Under the pieces are notes generated by a model. That model ran no database searches, was not told the DNA's origin, and was given only the letters and a program-made list of their open reading frames with translations. Below are positions 62,938 to 64,000 of a stretch of DNA of 64,000 bases, one piece after another (within the stretch, counting starts at the first letter, position 1; the number at the start of each line of letters is the position of its first letter). Location: contig JAZTXH010000010.1 in the NCBI GenBank assembly GCA_045636325.1, forward strand, positions 43,109-107,108, given 5' to 3'. Source of the stretch: CAKSHP01 sp045636325 (GTDB taxonomy: Bacteria; Bacillota; Clostridia; UBA1381; UMGS1253). A program made the translations under genes and the position numbers.

Positions 62938-63795
62938 ATGGGAGGTTGTGTATATAATGATGTAAAATCTGTAAATAAAACAGAAAATAAATATAAAAAC
63001 CATTATGAACATCATCACACAATAAGGAAAAACTGTTTTCAACTGAATTTTAAAAGAAAGGTAAAAAATTCTGCATGTAACTGGCATGAAAATATAGAAG
63101 TGCTTTTGATTACTGAGGGGGAAGGATATGCAAAATGCGGTGCAGACACTGTTACAATAAAAAAAGGAGAGATGTTTGTTATAAATTCAGGACAGATGCA
63201 TCATATTTATTCTAACACAGATTTCAGTTATTACTGTCTTATTATTGACGAAAAATTTTGCGAGGATAATGGTCTTGATATAAAAAATTGTTTGTTTGAG
63301 CAAAAGATAGTCGATAAAGAAATTATAAAAAAATATTGGGATATAGTATGTTTATATAAAGGCGGAAGTATTAATGACTATGCGCCTGTGGAAAGAGCGA
63401 AAATACGAATGTCTATTTTAGCTTTTGTTATCGGAATTTATGAAAATTATGCGTGCAAGGTAAGTAACGAAAACGAGACAAACAAAGCCGGAGAAGAATA
63501 TGTTAAAAAAGCAATGGAATATATAAACGAGAATTATATAAATCCTATAGGATTAAAACATGTTGCTGAAATTATAGGAATAAACAAGTCATATCTTTCA
63601 AGAGAGTTTAAAAAATATGCAGGGCAAACAGTGCATACATATATAAACACACTAAGGTGTAAAAATGCCGAGCAATGCATAAGCGAGGGAATGAGTGTTA
63701 CAGAGGCGGCAATGGAATGTGGCTTTGCAACCCTTTCGTATTTTTCGAGAACCTATAAAAAAATTATGAATTCGTCTCCGTCAAAAATTAAATAG
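62938..63795 (+). CDS. AraC-family transcriptional regulator
   Basis: 285 residues. Cupin sensor (about 25-120: WHENIEVLLITEGEGYAKCG, INSGQMHHIYS) and C-terminal double helix-turn-helix (about 180-285: LKHVAEIIGINKSYLSREFK, VTEAAMECGFATLSYFSRTY). It probably senses a sugar and controls the divergent isomerase. AGGAGGTG precedes the ATG. Confidence 0.92.
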   Translation: MGGCVYNDVKSVNKTENKYKNHYEHHHTIRKNCFQLNFKRKVKNSACNWHENIEVLLITEGEGYAKCGADTVTIKKGEMFVINSGQMHHIYSNTDFSYYCLIIDEKFCEDNGLDIKNCLFEQKIVDKEIIKKYWDIVCLYKGGSINDYAPVERAKIRMSILAFVIGIYENYACKVSNENETNKAGEEYVKKAMEYINENYINPIGLKHVAEIIGINKSYLSREFKKYAGQTVHTYINTLRCKNAEQCISEGMSVTEAAMECGFATLSYFSRTYKKIMNSSPSKIK

Positions 63796-63898
63796 AGAGG
63801 AACTGTAGCAAAATTAATATTTATGCATTCCGCGAAAGGGATACCCATAGGCCACGTAAATGAGACCGCCGAAAATTTTGTGTAAAAGTGAATAGAAG

Positions 63899-63959
63899 TC
63901 ATCCTTTCAGGCAAGTATTGGATATATAAACCAAGAAATCTTGAAAGGATGATTTTTTT
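63899..63959 (+). terminator. Hairpin terminator just inside the IS end
   Basis: TCATCCTTTCA (63899-63909) pairs perfectly with TGAAAGGATGA (63942-63952), followed by seven T. The right arm holds the transposase ribosome site (AAAGGA). It would stop read-through from outside and mask the ribosome site. Confidence 0.6.
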
Positions 63960-64000
63960 ATGGAATTAACACCAAAGGAATTAATGAAACAGTATGTAGA
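63960..64000 (+). CDS. IS256-like transposase, first 13 codons
   Basis: MELTPKELMKQYV opens at 63960 and continues past the window. The N-terminal sequence and the upstream terminal repeat suggest an IS256-family transposase; the DDE residues are not in view. Confidence 0.5.
   Translation, partial: MELTPKELMKQYV

Larger units (their letters stand above)
63862..64000 (+). mobile_element. IS256-like insertion sequence, left end (cut by window)
   Basis: GAGACCGCCGAAAATTTTGT (63862-63881) resembles an IS256-family terminal repeat, and a transposase-like start follows at 63960. The right end lies outside the window. Nothing recognisable occupies 63796-63861. Confidence 0.55.

Overview
This window looks like chromosome from a low-GC, spore-forming Firmicute of the class Clostridia, probably an uncultured gut-type member. 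The evidence is the AT-rich sequence, strong AGGAGG ribosome sites with many GTG and TTG starts, a T-box, WhiA, SpoVD and SpoIIM homologues, GatCAB, and the mraZ-to-ftsZ order. No rRNA, tRNA or CRISPR array was seen.

Layout. 1-2.6 kb: C-terminal part of a large surface-layer-type protein. 2.8-5.1 kb: a tandem OB-fold protein, the rpsF-ssb-rpsR operon, and a structured non-coding RNA candidate. 5.1-12.5 kb (minus strand): AlkD-like protein, whiA, dnaE, a DUF2007-like protein, pfkA, pgsA. 12.5-18.9 kb: an asparaginase-family gene, then a T-box-controlled aspS-gatC-gatA-gatB operon for indirect Asn-tRNA synthesis, in which GatA appears to have lost glutaminase residues. 19-21.2 kb: flavodiiron protein and ZIP transporter.

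21.6-26.4 kb is an accessory scar. It holds a cut-off copper-amine-oxidase-like domain, a zinc-ribbon gene, a frameshifted replication gene, the tail of a restriction helicase, a sigma factor, a zinc-finger protein, a long inverted-repeat leader behind a consensus promoter, and a replication-type protein. 26.4-30.6 kb (minus strand): hflX, yigZ, a possible 27-residue membrane peptide, lysS.

30.8-46.4 kb is the division and cell-wall (dcw) cluster: mraZ, rsmH, ftsL, spoVD, murE, murF, mraY, ftsW, murG, murA, divIB, a DUF881 gene, sbp and ftsZ. MraZ operator repeats precede it, and murD is missing from its usual place. 46.4-64 kb: HAD phosphatase, M23 peptidase opposite a SpoIIM-like gene, xerD, a zinc-ribbon protein, apgM-type mutase, AI-2E-family protein, metG, alaS, a HIT protein, a stalk-domain protein, acyl-CoA ligase, 5-FTHF cyclo-ligase, a sugar isomerase paired with an AraC regulator, and the start of an IS256-like element guarded by a terminator hairpin.

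The most interesting items are the degenerate GatA under an apparent Asn-specific T-box, the structured RNA at 4.86-5.12 kb, the small hydrophobic ORF with a duplicated start site, and the long structured leader in the accessory region. All homology calls are from recognition of motifs; no database search was run.
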